A stretch of 64,000 nucleotides of DNA, from positions 248,001 to 312,000 of the forward strand of contig JAKUDP010000003.1 in the NCBI GenBank assembly GCA_022570795.1, given 5' to 3'. The notes beneath the pieces were generated by a model. That model saw only the letters and a program-made list of their open reading frames with translations, was not told where the DNA came from and ran no database searches. A program made the translations under genes and the position numbers. Below, in pieces: positions 10,565-22,676 of this stretch (the stretch's first letter is position 1; each line of letters starts with the position of its first letter). This DNA comes from Sphaerulina vaccinii. Lineage: Eukaryota; Ascomycota; Dothideomycetes; Mycosphaerellales; Mycosphaerellaceae.

Positions 10565-12385
10565 ATGACTTCTCTCCAGACGATCGGCATAGTCGTCGTA
10601 GCGACAAATGTTGTCCTCTACTTGCTATACCGATGGGCCTTACCAAAGCCAATACCTGGAATTCCTTACAACAAAAACGCCGCCAACCACATCCTTGGAG
10701 ACGCTCCAGAGGCCCCCGCGATCAAATCCAAAACAGGCTCAATGTTCGATATCATCCAAATTACAGCGAAGAGGCTCAACTCACCGATCTATCAGATGTT
10801 CATGAGACCACTTGGAAAGCCTTGGGTCATGGTTGTTGATCCCTACGAAGCCCACGATATCCGCACGAGACGAGCTCCAGAATTCGATCGTAGCGGGTTC
10901 TTCGAAGAGCTCTTTGGGGTCATCACGCCGAATATTCCACGTTCACATGCCCACCGGCGACGAATGGAAAGCCCATCGAAGGCTGATTAGCGATACTATG
11001 AGCACGAGATTCCTGCACGATGTTGCGGCTCCTCAGATGTGGCGATCCACTCAGACCGTCATGGAACTCTGGAAGAAGAAAGCTCAGTTGGCTAAAGGTA
11101 GACCTTGGAAGGCTTCTGAGGATATCTTCAAGGGTGCTTTGGATATCATCTGGGCTGGGACTTTTGGTGTTGAGATGGGGTCCGCGAAAGCACAGATCGA
11201 GCTTCTGTCAAAGTATGAGAAGATCCAGCTGCCTGCCAACCAGGATCAAGCCGTCATCTTTCCGGAGGCGAAAGGTCCAGATTCTTTCATCTCGATTCTC
11301 GAAATGGGTGAAAGTGTGGAGTATGCGGTCAATTCGCTATGGCCGAAGATGTCGCATTGGCTGGCTTTGACATTTGTCCCGAAGTTGAGGAGGGCTATGA
11401 AGGCGAAGAACAATACCATCACGAAGCAATTGGCAATGGCTGGGGAGAAGTTCTCGAAGATGACAGCATCGGACGATCTTGAGTCGAACAAGCATTTCAC
11501 GTGCGCTCTGGATGTCGTGGTGGCGAGGGAAGTGCAGATGGCAAGCAGAGAAGGTCGAGCAGTGAATGCTACGAGACAGGATATCAGAGACGAGTTGTTT
11601 GGGTTTATGTTAGCTGGCCATGATGTAAGTCTTGCCATCCCAACTCCTCCTTTCTCCTTACTAACATGATGCCATAGACCTCATCAACATTCATCTGCTG
11701 GAATCTCAAATTTCTCACATCCCACCAAACCGTCCAAACTAAACTCCGCTCTGCTGTCCGTTCCGTCTACCCAACCCTCCCATCTACTGAAGCCATCACC
11801 TCCACCAACATTCCCTACCTCGGAGCCATAATCCACGAAATCTCTCGCTGCGGCTTGACAGCTCCCGCCACGATCCGAAAAGCCAAACAAGACGTTGAAA
11901 TTCTGGGCCACATCATACCAGCAGGAACCGACGTCTGGCTTCCCATTTCCGGGCCAGGTTACCTGAGTCCTGCGGTTAAACATGACATACCCCAGAGTAA
12001 AGGTGCAATGGATCACAAGGCGAAATGGGGTGAGTGGGAAGACTTCGAGTTCAGACCGGAGAGGTGGTTGAAAACACGCGAGGACGGCAATGGAGGGAAA
12101 GAGGAATGGTGTGATGAGAATGCTGGGCCGGTGAACGCTTTTGGTAGTGGACCAAGGGCTTGTTTTGGTAAGTCTATATCGATGCAACTGAGGTCATGGA
12201 ATGTTACTGACTGGAATATAGGCAAGAAATGGGCTCTTCTTGAAATCAAGATCATTTTGACTCTGATCTTCTGGAACTTCGAATTGTTGCCTACGCCGCC
12301 GGAGCTTAGCTCGCACGTTGCTTGTGATGGAGTCACGCATCGTCTACGAGATACGTATCTTAGGCTGAAGGAGATTGTGGTGTAA
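10565..12385 (+). pseudogene. Cytochrome P450, single-base frameshift
   Basis: Heme monooxygenase of the microsomal type. Exons: 10565-11624, 11678-12167 and 12222-12385, with introns of 53 and 54 bp (both GTAAGT). The N-terminus is a membrane anchor (VVVATNVVLYLLYRWALP). Later motifs are the I-helix AGHDTS formed across intron 1, ExxR in HEISR, the FRPERW block, and the heme-binding FGSGPRACFGKK, whose Cys sits in exon 2 and is followed by the intron 2 junction. Exons sum to 1714 nt, one more than a multiple of three. The extra base lies at about 10933-10937, where the frame changes between FGVITPN and HVHMPTGDEW; dropping one C of a CC restores continuity. All catalytic motifs are otherwise present, so this is either a very young pseudogene or an indel error. 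P450 family not assigned. Confidence 0.85.
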
Positions 12386-12627
12386 ATTGATAGATTCGAG
12401 AAGGATAGGGCAGATCACGCTCCAGCAAGTCTTTGAAAGAGAAGGTGAAGAAAAGCAGATCTTTGCCTTACGGTAGGCGACTTGAACATCATCTAGCAAC
12501 GATTGAGAGCAAGAATCTTGCGAATCCGCCACAATGAAGTATCGGTTGCGGAAATATATCGCCACTCCCGAGGTCTAGAGACATACGCTACATAGGCAGG
12601 CATCATGATCGATCTGCTTTCGAAGCC

Positions 12628-13533
12628 TCACGCCATACTAGCCCTCAACACCCCATCTTCTGTCCTTTCAGCTACCATTCTGTCCTCACACAAATCCATC
12701 TCCGCCATATCATACCCCAACAACCTCCAATGTGCGATCTGAAACTCAACTCTCACAGACTGCACATCACCTTCCTCACCTACTCGTGGTCCTACAACCA
12801 AAAGCACAGTATCATCTCTCAAAGACCTCTCATCCATAATCACAAAAGTTTCATAATTCACATCCGAGACCGTATCTCTCCTCAATTGTATAAGTAACCG
12901 ATGGCATTCTTCTGGAGACTTGTTCTTGAAAGGAGAATTTGAATAGGTAATCGTCTTGTTGTCTTCCTCAAATGAGCCGATTTCTGTTTCTTCGTCAAAG
13001 GTTTCTGTTAAGCTATCGACGAAGACGAAAGCACAGGAGAGTTGATCTTTGTATATTTTATTTTCTTCAATGAAGCGATCGACGAGCTTTGACTAGGTTA
13101 GCTAGGTGATCATGAGGACAGACTTTGGCATACCAACTCACGGTAGCAGGTATGTCTGCCGCACAACAGACGGGGAAGAGACGACCTGGGAGGACTTCTT
13201 CGGCAGTGTTTGCCATAAACAATGAGACTCTGAGGTGGTGACTCTTTGGATTGATAAGCCTGTCAGAGACGTTTGACACACTCACGCTCATATATAGTAG
13301 ATCGGCAGAACAGGTCCCGGTCTTGGAACACCGCTCGGCAAGACTTGCAGGAGCTCCTGTGGCATCGACTTGGCAGATCCTTTGGCAAGGTGGCTCATCG
13401 CCAGTGCTTCACTCGCATGGCCAGCCGGGTTTTCCAAAGCCACTGGCGTGGACGCGGCTATGGAAGGGAAGACAGTAAAACATAGTATTTGTGTCGTGAG
13501 GAGAAAGATGAAGGACAGGCGATCGGATGCCAT
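12628..13533 (-). pseudogene. Secreted hypothetical protein, 2-nt frameshift
   Basis: Two exons, 13533-13142 and 13092-12628, separated by a 49-bp intron (GTGAGT donor, CTAAC branch). The start MASDRLSFIFLL begins a signal peptide ending near PSIAAS. The signal-peptide frame stops at TGA 13288-13290. The rest of the protein continues in another frame from MSVSVSNVSDRL. The lesion is in a TATATATG run at about 13289-13297; two surplus bases (one AT unit) explain it exactly, because the exons total 857 nt, which is 3n+2. The C-terminal half has conserved-looking blocks (PEECHRLLIQLRRDT, TFVIMDERSLRDDTVLLV) resembling an ascomycete domain of unknown function; I cannot name it firmly. Alternative: translation from the internal ATG at 13291 gives an intact but unsecreted product. 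Confidence 0.65.
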
Positions 13534-13660
13534 GTTCTCAGACCACTCTCTTGGCGCGGCTGGAATTTTGAGACTAGACACCAACCTCATTCGCGTTCCT
13601 TCATCACATCACAACCAGCATCATCATTATACAAGCACATTGGGGGCAGAGTAACCACTA

Positions 13661-14611
13661 TCATCTAAGCTGCGGGCTCTTTCCATCACCAAATAGTTCC
13701 TCCACGACGCGAGCTGTACCATTCGATGTCACCCACACCTCTCCAATCCATGCCCTATGAGGCTCTCCTGGCCGTGCTGGTGCCACGATGATATGGCGGC
13801 CATCATCGAGCAGCAACTCGCGCCTCTGTGCAGGTGGAATGAACAGCTCTTCAGGAGGATTGGCGGGCTTATACTTAGGCGTGGAGATCAGCTCGCCATC
13901 TACTTTGTGTTAGCACTACACTCCACATTTGCTCCGACACAAGTCGAATCATACCTCGCTTAGACAATGTGTACTGCCCGTTGAACTGCCAATAGTTCCC
14001 GTCATTTCGCTGCTGGCCTCTGTTGATGCAAGCATCACTGCTGAAAGTCAACTGCCGAGCTCTATCGACACTAGAGGATACCAGAGTACTTACGAACGAA
14101 TGTCAACGAATTCGAAACCAATGGTAATTCGACATCCGGGAGTGCGACCACATCCGCCATCAGCAATTGTTCGTATGAGCGTGTTGCGATTGTAGTCTGT
14201 CAATCCCTCATACTCATTCTCCTCGATGCCGGTACAGCGGATATATGTTGGACCATTGCCAGGACCATTTCCGTACTCGTTGGTTGAGGCGTATGGGTAC
14301 TCATCCGGGCTGGTGCAAGCGACTTCTGTCCCATCTATATTGGAGCATACCGGAGGAGCTGTTATGAGGTTTGCGCAGCAAGGGTTTGGAACTGTACCGG
14401 CAGTCCTTCGTCGAGAAGACACTACTGCCTTTGAAGCGCTACTCCATGTTACGGTTTGAGGTGCTCCCGCGACAAATACAGCATAGCATTTGTTATTGCA
14501 AACCTGTGGATAGAGGCCACATCCAAGCATGAAGTTGACATTGGGAGGGGTGGTCTGAGCTTCAGTAGCAGCCACGAGCGCGAACGCGAGCAGGAAAACA
14601 AGAAGAAACAT
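13661..14611 (-). CDS. Secreted deoxyribonuclease, NucA/NucB-like
   Basis: Predicted extracellular DNase. Three exons, 14611-14094, 14040-13955 and 13899-13661, with introns of 53 and 55 bp. They total 843 nt, 280 residues. The signal peptide is residues 1-18 (MFLLVFLLAFALVAATEA). The mature part is Cys-rich. The NucA/NucB signature appears as SPDEYPYASTNE (acidic pair at 103-104), where the family has a DEYP[FY]AS catalytic/metal-binding motif. No lesion is seen, in contrast to its two neighbours. It is divergent from the SGNH gene with 960 bp between starts. Assignment rests on the motif, the secretion signal and the family's known presence in dothideomycete secretomes. Confidence 0.75.
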
Positions 14612-15571
14612 TGTGCTATGACTGTCGGAGAACGGATCTACCTCACTGATAATACCTCGCAGCTCAATTCTTCGCGTTGGACCTCTGTCTCGCGTCTATG
14701 CGACTGCCGCTCTCCGCTTCGCAGGATCATACACACTATCCGAGCATGGCACCAAGTCTACAGCAAGGTTAGAAAATGCATATAACATGGCCAAGCCAAT
14801 AGCTGGAGGATCTCTGATACGTCGTGCCGTCTGGTACGTGCAACTCGTGGTCACCACGTGAAGATGCACGCTGCTCTCCAATGGCGACTATTGGTCGGAT
14901 CTGGAGCGGACATGATCTCCTGCCTTTCTAAGCTCATTGCTTCGAAGGATCGACAGAAAAACTGTGCTTGGCATGGGTTTGATGCAGACATCTTGTTGTT
15001 CGAAGCGAGCTACCAAGACTATGCCTAGAAGGTCGCCAAGACAAGGCTTAACTTAGGGCATCAACCACGGCTATTCTGACTGCAACTATGCCTTGGCATG
15101 ATCCTTCTTCGCCATCGGCATGTCGCTGGCTTCGAATCGGTGGCAATGTGGTCTTGGCTGTCGGTGATGTGGTATGTGGCGTACTGCAACCTCACTGCCG
15201 TCAGGCGGCTTGGAAGCAGGTGCGGCATAGAGAAAGGCTGATTCCGGCCGACTTTAACTTCAGGCCTCCCATATTGGTGCTAGCAGTCTGCCACTAGCAT
15301 CAGGTGCATCCTACGCGAATCACTGGAAGCAAGCCACCAACATCTCCAAGATTCTCACTTGCTGTTTCCGCAGTGCAACGACGCAGGAGCTTGAAGGCTC
15401 GTCGTCGCCAAGTCTTGGCTGGTGATGGAGCAGCGCTCTGTCAATGAGACTTCGGCCATTAGCAGCGGGAGTTTGAAGTGATGAGCAAGAGTACAGCTAA
15501 CGCTGCGATCTTCTTAAGTACGCCAGGCAAGTGCTAGGAGTACAGGGCAGTGCGCTCCAGGCGGCATCACT
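14612..15571. other. Divergent intergenic region nuclease/SGNH gene
   Basis: 960 bp shared upstream region of two secreted-protein genes. No supported gene; short frames only. Confidence 0.5.
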
Positions 15572-18500
15572 ATGGTTCTACTCGTTTATTGGCGAATGCT
15601 CGTTGTCTGTGCATGGCCGCTATGGCTCATGCTGGCGATGCGAACGGAAGCGGATCTCCTCAGACCTCTATCAGCTTACTGGCCAGTACTCGACACAGGT
15701 GCAGCCCTTGCCGAGAGTAATACTTCCGATGTACACCAGGACGTCTTGTTACATCAGCTTAACACGAGGCAAAATGTTGGCGGCGGGAACCAGCTTCGCA
15801 TCCTAGCTATTGGAGACTCGATCACGGAAGGTACTCAGGAAACGCGGTATACAGTGATGCTGAGCTGACAGACTGCCACTAGGATTCGCAAGCAGTGATG
15901 GCAATGGCTATAGACTGGCTCTTCAGCGATTACTGGCCAACTCCGGTCCGTGTCAACCTCTTTGCGAGAACCTGCGTCAATTGCTCACAATTGCACAGGT
16001 AGCTCGGTAGACTTCATTGGCAATCGTGCTAATGGTCAAAGCAATCCTGACAATCAACATGAAGGATATGGCGGATACAGAACCAGCCAAATCCTGGAGA
16101 GCATCAACAACAATGGGATACTCAGACAGAAGCCGAATGTCGTTCTGATCCATTCCGGGACCAACGATATAAACCAATCTCCTGCTCAAGAATCCTACGC
16201 TGGCGCGCCTTCACGTCTTGGTGCCTTGATCGATGTATGTCCATACAAACGGCAAGTCTTCACAACGTGTCTCAGCTGACCGACGCTAGGCAGTCTTGTG
16301 CCAGTGTCCAGATGCTACAGTGCTCGTAGCTATGATCATACAAGATAACAATGCACCTGATGGACAACGTGCATATAATGCAGAATTACCAGGCATCGTT
16401 GCGCGCCCGTACTCTCAAGGCTACAAAATCAGAGCAGTCGATCATTCGAGCATCGGTGGCAATCTACTTGCAGACGGCCTCCATCCAAACGATGCCGGCT
16501 ACAGTGAAATGGCTCGAATATGGTTTCGTGCACTGCAAAATGTGCCACAAGACTGGATCACTGCACCAGGGCAGCCACTGACTGGCAATTCTGGCTCGAC
16601 ACAAGCTGAAACTTGTGCACGAGACGCATTGTACTGGACACCCGCCAACAGCGGTAATTACATTGCGGCCGGTGCCCACGTTCCTGGTGATACAGGAGTC
16701 GATACCGGTCCTGGTGGTAGTGGTGGAAGTAGCACTCCTCCCTTCCAGGCTTACTGGGACGGCATAGGCAATATTGCTCTAGGTTTGAGCCGTCCCGGCT
16801 CGGGGGTGGAGTGGGAAGACCTTGACGGTATTTTCTATGCGGAGATGATCACATGATGACAGCAAATGCTAACAAGCTCGCAGGTGATGGTGTGTCGATC
16901 GTGTTCCACAGATATCATTCGACGAATCGCTGACTCTGAACAGGTCGAGATGACTATCTATGGGTAGACGCGACTAACGGCGCCGTAATAGCTTTTCTCA
17001 ACAAGCGCCAAGGAGTATATGAGCAGGTGAACGGAGGAAATCCGATCGCTTCTGGCGTCGGCCCTGGCGCGGGAGTGAAGTGGGCCGATGTCAATGGCGA
17101 TGGCAGGATCGACTATATATGTACGTGAAAATTCCATTGCTAGTCAATCCTAACATCTACAGACGTTCGCAATGACGGTAGCATGGATGCCTTCATCAAT
17201 GGAGGTCCTTACGGGAGCTCTTGGTTGTGGCAAGTCAACAACAACTGTGGCCCAACGAATACTGGTTCCAACCAAGGTAATGTGTATTGGGGAGACATCA
17301 ATGGTAAGTGCAGCAGAACATACTTGACAGCTGTTTGCTAACAAAGTGTAGGTGACGGTATAGACGATCTTCTAGTCGCTCAGTCCAACGGGAACGTAGA
17401 CTGTTGGCTCAACTCTGGACTTCAGAATGGCGGCAGAGCTACATGGCGGTTGTTTGCGAACATCGCGACCACGATCGGTAATCCAAGAATCCAGATCGAA
17501 GATCTCAATGGCGACGGCCGCGACGACTATCTGTCCATGGATGATCAGGGTGGGCTGAAAGGCTGGATCAACACACCGAACAGTAATGGCGAGGAAGGAA
17601 GGCCTTCATACGTGTACCTAGGTGGAGGCGATCAGAATGTTGCTCTAGGCGCTGGACCTCCAGAGCGAGTGCGGTTCGGCGATGTCAACGGTGACGGGAA
17701 GGTTGATTACCTAGTCGTGGACTCAAATTCTGGAGCCGTTGATGCATGGATCAACGTCGGCATCAGTAACAACAACACAGGTCGTGGCCAGACGACTCCA
17801 CGCACCCGCGGACCTGGTGGCATTGGTGGCGGCGTTCGACTAGCTGACCTTGATGGGGATGGCAGAGATGATTATATCCACGTTGGACCCATCGGCGAAG
17901 CCATTACCTACCTCAACGGCGGTACAGAGGATGGCAATAACTGGCGCTGGACTCAGCTTGTGGGCGGCAATCTGATTGCTGCGGGACATTCAGGTGCCAA
18001 ACGACATCAGATCCATTTCGCAGATATCAATGGCGATGGCCGGGCGGATTACCTGGCAGTGAACGACAACAATGGAGCGACTTTCTGTTACTACAATGGA
18101 GGCGGTTCAGGTGGAGGATGGATCTGGTCACCGCAAGGAGAGATAGCGGCAGGCGTCGGTGATGGGTTCGGTGTTCGATTTGCTGACATCGATGGCGATG
18201 GCCGTGCTGACTACATATATCTGGACGAGATTGGTGCCGCTATCGTATACATCAATGTTGGCTCGGGTGACAGATTCGAGTACTGGAGAGTCCTGAACAA
18301 TAGAGAGCCCATCGCAGCTGGTGTTGGCGCGAACCGGGACGACATTCACTTCTTTGACCATGATGGTGATGGCAGAGCAGGTAAGTCTCTCTTGGGCACA
18401 ACCCATCCCGAGACATATGATGAGACATGATGATATGGCAATGGCTTGTGTCCTAACGAATGCAGACTACATATGGGTACATCCCGAAGACGGCACAGTC

Positions 18501-20041
18501 GACATCTGGTATAACGGTGGTCCGTACGGCGATAGATGGCTGTGGATACCAGGCGGTCGCATAGCTGCTGGCATTGGTCAACCGGGACGTCAAATCACCT
18601 TCGCGCGACTTGGCACAAGCGGTAGAGCCGACTATGTTGGTATTGAGCCTGCAAATGGAGCTCTTCGGCTGTGGTTTAACCAATGCTCTCGAGTCATCGG
18701 ATCTACTGGAGCACCTAGTGGTAACGTCGATACAGGATGCAAAGCCGCACCTTTACCATCTGGAGGCACTGATCCAGGTGCACCTTCAGCTCCTGACCCA
18801 AGTCAGCCTCCTCCGAGCAATCCAGAAGACCCTCAGAACCCAGATGATCCTGATCCAACAGAGCCTGATGATCCAGATGACGATAATCCAGATGACGACG
18901 ATGATGACAATGATGATCCTCCACCTGCTGCAGGAGGCTGTCGTGGCCTTGACTGTATTGACGACGTTTGCATTGGACCTCGATGCTGCCGCGGACCAGG
19001 TTGCGGCTCCAACGGCGACTGCATTGGGCTGTTCTGCATTTCTGGCCCATGCAGTGGCTCGGGTTGTGAGAATGGCAGAGTCTGCCGCAATCGTAATTGT
19101 TGCTCTGGTCCTGGCTGCATAGATGGGGCTGTGTAGGACCCCGATGCTACATTGGCCCATGCATCGGACCTGACTGCGTTGGCGGTGGCATTGTCTGCAC
19201 AGGACCATTCTGCTGCTTCGGCGTAGGCTGCACCAATGGCCAGTGCATTGGTAGCAATTGCCAGCCTGGATCAGAGCAGAACGAGCAAGACTGTACTGAG
19301 CCTGGAACTGCCGACGTCTGCACGGAGACGGTGACGAGTTACGCAACAGACTTCCCAAGCACCACTCTTACAACCACAACGATCACTGGCTGCGATCAGA
19401 TTACAGCATGTGATGCACAGGATGCTACACGGACGACAACAGTCACAAACCAGGACTACTGTCCCATCTCCATCAACGAAGATGATGTCGAGCCCACGAG
19501 TGGTGCGATTCCGACGACGAATCCTGGTGACGGGCCAGGCGGCGGTAGTACAGCACAGCCAACAGCACAGCCTACTCCCACTCCAAACCCACCTTCGACG
19601 ACCACACCGCAGCCGACATCTCAGCCGACACCACAACCACCAACTCCAACACAACGCCTCTGGATCTTCTACTTACACTACATCGATCAAATTTTAGACC
19701 AAAAGGAATGGTGCTTCGTGCACCGTCCTTTGGACACGGGAAGGTGATCGCCATGCGAGGAAGAGAATGCTTTGTTTTGTCCAGATGACTTCTGCAACGA
19801 GGCTCCCGGGGGCGACGTGGAGTCTCCGCCGATGGTGGCAGGCTCATTCACGATGACACGAGGCGCTGCTGAAGGTTGTACCTACGAAGGTACAGATGCA
19901 GGACCTGGAACGTTGAGATGCCCGGGCATGGACAGACCTGTGCAATGTGTTGATGTAAGGTCCACATCAGAGCTGATTGAGTGCCCTGCAGTCATTTCGG
20001 CGTACGACTTCTTCGCTACTGTATATTGTGATTATGCTTGA
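15572..20041 (+). pseudogene. Large secreted SGNH/GDSL hydrolase with FG-GAP repeats and Cys-rich tail, two lesions
   Basis: Secreted esterase-like protein. Nine exons: 15572-15830, 15883-15945, 15999-16234, 16290-16827, 16884-16889, 16944-17120, 17163-17303, 17352-18380 and 18466-20041. Order of parts: signal anchor; SGNH hydrolase with block I GDSITEG (formed across intron 1), block III SGTND and block V DGLHPND; many FG-GAP/VCBS repeats with calcium-type loops such as DVNGDGRIDY; an Asp/Pro linker; a tandem Cys-rich module (units like CIGPRCCRGPGC); a Thr/Pro linker; and a C-terminal Cys domain ending YCDYA. Lesion 1: one G is missing from a G run at 19125-19128, giving TAG at 19134-19136. 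Lesion 2: in-frame TGA at 19745-19747, likely from CGA. Exons total 4025 nt, 3n+2, as expected for one lost base. The hydrolase and repeats are intact, so a truncated enzyme is possible. Confidence 0.78.
16884..16889 (+). other. Six-nucleotide microexon in the SGNH gene
   Basis: GTGATG lies between an acceptor (CTCGCAG, branch GCTAAC) and a donor (GTGTGT) whose intron ends CTGAACAG with branch GCTGAC. Including it gives DLDGDGRDDY, a full calcium-loop motif like the neighbouring repeats; skipping it gives DLDGRDDY, still in frame but without the loop. The two introns would be 56 and 54 bp, matching the rest of the gene; one 116-bp intron would be an outlier among its short introns. Confidence 0.7.
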
Positions 20042-20107
20042 AGATAAAGAGCGACCGAAGTCAAGGACACTCTATTTTCAACAATTTATCACGCTACTGG
20101 TGGAACT

Positions 20108-21814
20108 CTACCGTTGTCCAGCTCTTGCGTACATCTGGACAATCTCATCCTTGAATTGTTTGAAAACCTCATGCCGTTTCACACTGCCTTCATCCGTAGT
20201 AACGGACGATATCTCATCTCGCTCAGGTAGAACAAGAATCATATCCGTCTGAATTGCAGCAGCTGGATGTGCCTCCTTGTTGGCTCTTTCCACATATGGC
20301 CAGACAGCTTCCCGCACAGACTCTTCCATCGGCGAATCCCTCGGCGACTTTGCATGAGGTATGATAAGCAATATCGTCTTTGGGCGCCCATCAAGACCCA
20401 CTATTGCCGTGTCTACCAAAGGACATTCTGCAACCGTCATTTCCATGGACCCTACATTCATCCCTTGTCCAGTGGCTAGGGAGAGAAGGTCATCTTTTCG
20501 ACAAGCGAATCGCCACAGTCCAGGCTTCTCTGGATGTGGTATGAAGAGATCTTGCGATCTGGAGACGTGTTGGTCTGGAAAAGTACAGAAGACACTGAGG
20601 GTCTGATCGCGGCTTTCGATATCTTTTTGTATGACCAGTTCGTGCAGATCGTCCGTCTCGTGGCAGAAAGAGACTCCCGAATCCGCTTTGAAAGAGATGT
20701 ACGGCCAGTCATCTCGATCTGACCGGTTCTGTCGTAATGGCAATGCCTCTGTAGAGCCGTACATATTGTATACGTATGGGCCATTGTCCTTCTGGAATAT
20801 AGCGACTATGGTTTTGCTCAGGGGCGCTGATCCGGTAAGGATCATGATTAGCTGTTGACGCAGTCGCGAGGTCATGGGGTTTGAGTTGGATAAGGCTGAG
20901 AGCAGGGATGGCTGCACGGCGAGTAGAGTAGATCCGGAGAGTCGTAACATCCTGTCGATTTCTTCTGGAGTCTTTGGGACGCCGATCTCCTGCAGGACTG
21001 CTATGGAGCCGAGATATATGGGGTTGAATAGTGACATCGTTGCTCCGCCTGTATGGATGAGTGGAAATGCGCTGACCATTCTGGCACCTTGTAGACTCGA
21101 CTCCTTCGCTGGGTGCTTGATTGAGGCGAAACAGTTGATTTTGCGATGAGTGTATATTATCGGCTTCGGCTTTCCTGGGTACACGACTGTGAGTATTGCC
21201 CGTTCTAGATCGCATCTGTCATACAAGGTCGTACCTGTGCTGCCGGACGTGTGAAAGACACAGACCGGATCGTCTATAGTCCGCTTTCGTGGCGATTGCG
21301 GGACGTACATTGTGGGTTCTGGAGAAGCGAACCACGAATCCCAGGCGGGCAGTGTCAGACGAATTGTGTCTTGATCATCTTTGCAGCTTTTGGGTCGGTC
21401 TTCGGAGTACTCGTATAGGTATATGTGGCAGTCGGTCTCGGCAACGAGATGATCGAGTACTTCTGGCAGGGCATAACGGCGGACCAGCAGCATCTGCGAC
21501 ATTATGCATCAGACTTTGAGTCTTCTCTTCATGCAGTGACATACCTTGCGACCAGTCTTTGCGCCGGCAACGAGGAGGGCCAGTGTTCGCAGACTAACAT
21601 CGCCCACGTACAGAAATGTTGGAAAGTCCGAGGCGGAGATTGGTAGTGAAAGGTGTTCGTCCATCCAGGCAGCGGCTCTGTTGATGATACTCGAGAAATG
21701 ACGATAAGAGACGTCCTGTGAGGAGTCATCAGCTCGTATCACGGTGCTAAAGACCCATTCGGTGGGCTCTGCGGCGATGCTTTCGATCTTCTCGAAGATA
21801 GTTGGGGCTGCCAT
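20108..21814 (-). CDS. Stand-alone adenylate-forming enzyme (ANL superfamily, NRPS-like A domain)
   Basis: Predicted to activate a carboxylic acid with ATP. Exons 21814-21545, 21493-21235 and 21174-20108 with introns of 51 and 60 bp; 1596 nt, 531 residues. The second intron is a multiple of three, so the unspliced reading is also open; removing it restores the core A3 motif HTSGSTGKPKPIIYTHR. Other cores: YNMYGSTEA (A5 region) and the GLWRFACRKDD segment (A8 region). There is no thiolation or reductase domain downstream, unlike the multi-domain NRPS-like reductases it resembles. It may be a free ligase or the remnant of a larger enzyme. An alternative ATG is at 21835. It is divergent from the MFS gene. 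Confidence 0.82.
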
Positions 21815-22676
21815 GGTGTTTGCTGCCGTGATCATGACCTTGGGACTGAACTCGTATATTCAAGACCAAGAAACAACGCATGCTGAGTCTGACGCTTTTA
21901 TCAGCATCCACTGCTGCTTGGCGCAACTACTTTGGCGGCTATGTTGAGTCTAAGGATGCATGAGAACATCTTGCAATGACCAAACATGGTCTTCATGACT
22001 TGTTAACAACAAGGATCTCGGCGTTCAACGCATTGTGCATGCTGACGATCGGATGGCTTCGGCAGCTGGTTCCATATAGAATACGATTGCCTAATGTGTG
22101 TTTGATGAGTTGATTGATAATCTTGGTGATGTTGTCGTGGAGCTAAGATTGAGTTGATCAGCCACCTCTTACACTCTACGCTATTCCCTTGTCAGATTAG
22201 CGTCAGAATAGCCTTTTGATGATAGACATACTGATGTCTTACCTTGGACCTTCCGGCTATAGACAGTGCCCCTTCTTGATCGGGACAATGCAGCAGGATC
22301 ATTACACGACTTCCTCAAGCTTGCTTGACCTCACTTATGCATCGATTCTGTTGCTAGCTTGGCTGCACAATGGTGTGCTTTGAAGAACACTCGTCATTCG
22401 GTCATATCATACTTCAAGATCATCCGATGTGCTGGTGAAGTCGACACTAGGGTCCTATTCCACAATGCGTGATCGTCAATGGTGCTTTGCGAGGGCCGCG
22501 ATGATCGATAACGTACCAGGAAGCCTGGAGTCTTCTGGCGCATTGATTGTCAGCCTAATGGCAAGCAGTCTGCGCAATCCGACACCTCGGCATTCAAGCA
22601 TCCGAAGTTGAGACTTCGTGTTTCCACTTCTCGTACAGTCCTCCTTCAGCACTGATTCCTGAAAACTCTACGAACG
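21815..22676. other. Divergent intergenic region A-domain gene/MFS
   Basis: 860 bp between two head-to-head genes. No supported gene, RNA or repeat. Confidence 0.5.

Noticed and set aside
18786..19358. 190-codon minus-strand frame opposite the SGNH gene
   Set aside because: Antisense shadow of the Cys-rich and Asp/Pro coding sequence; no independent protein signal.
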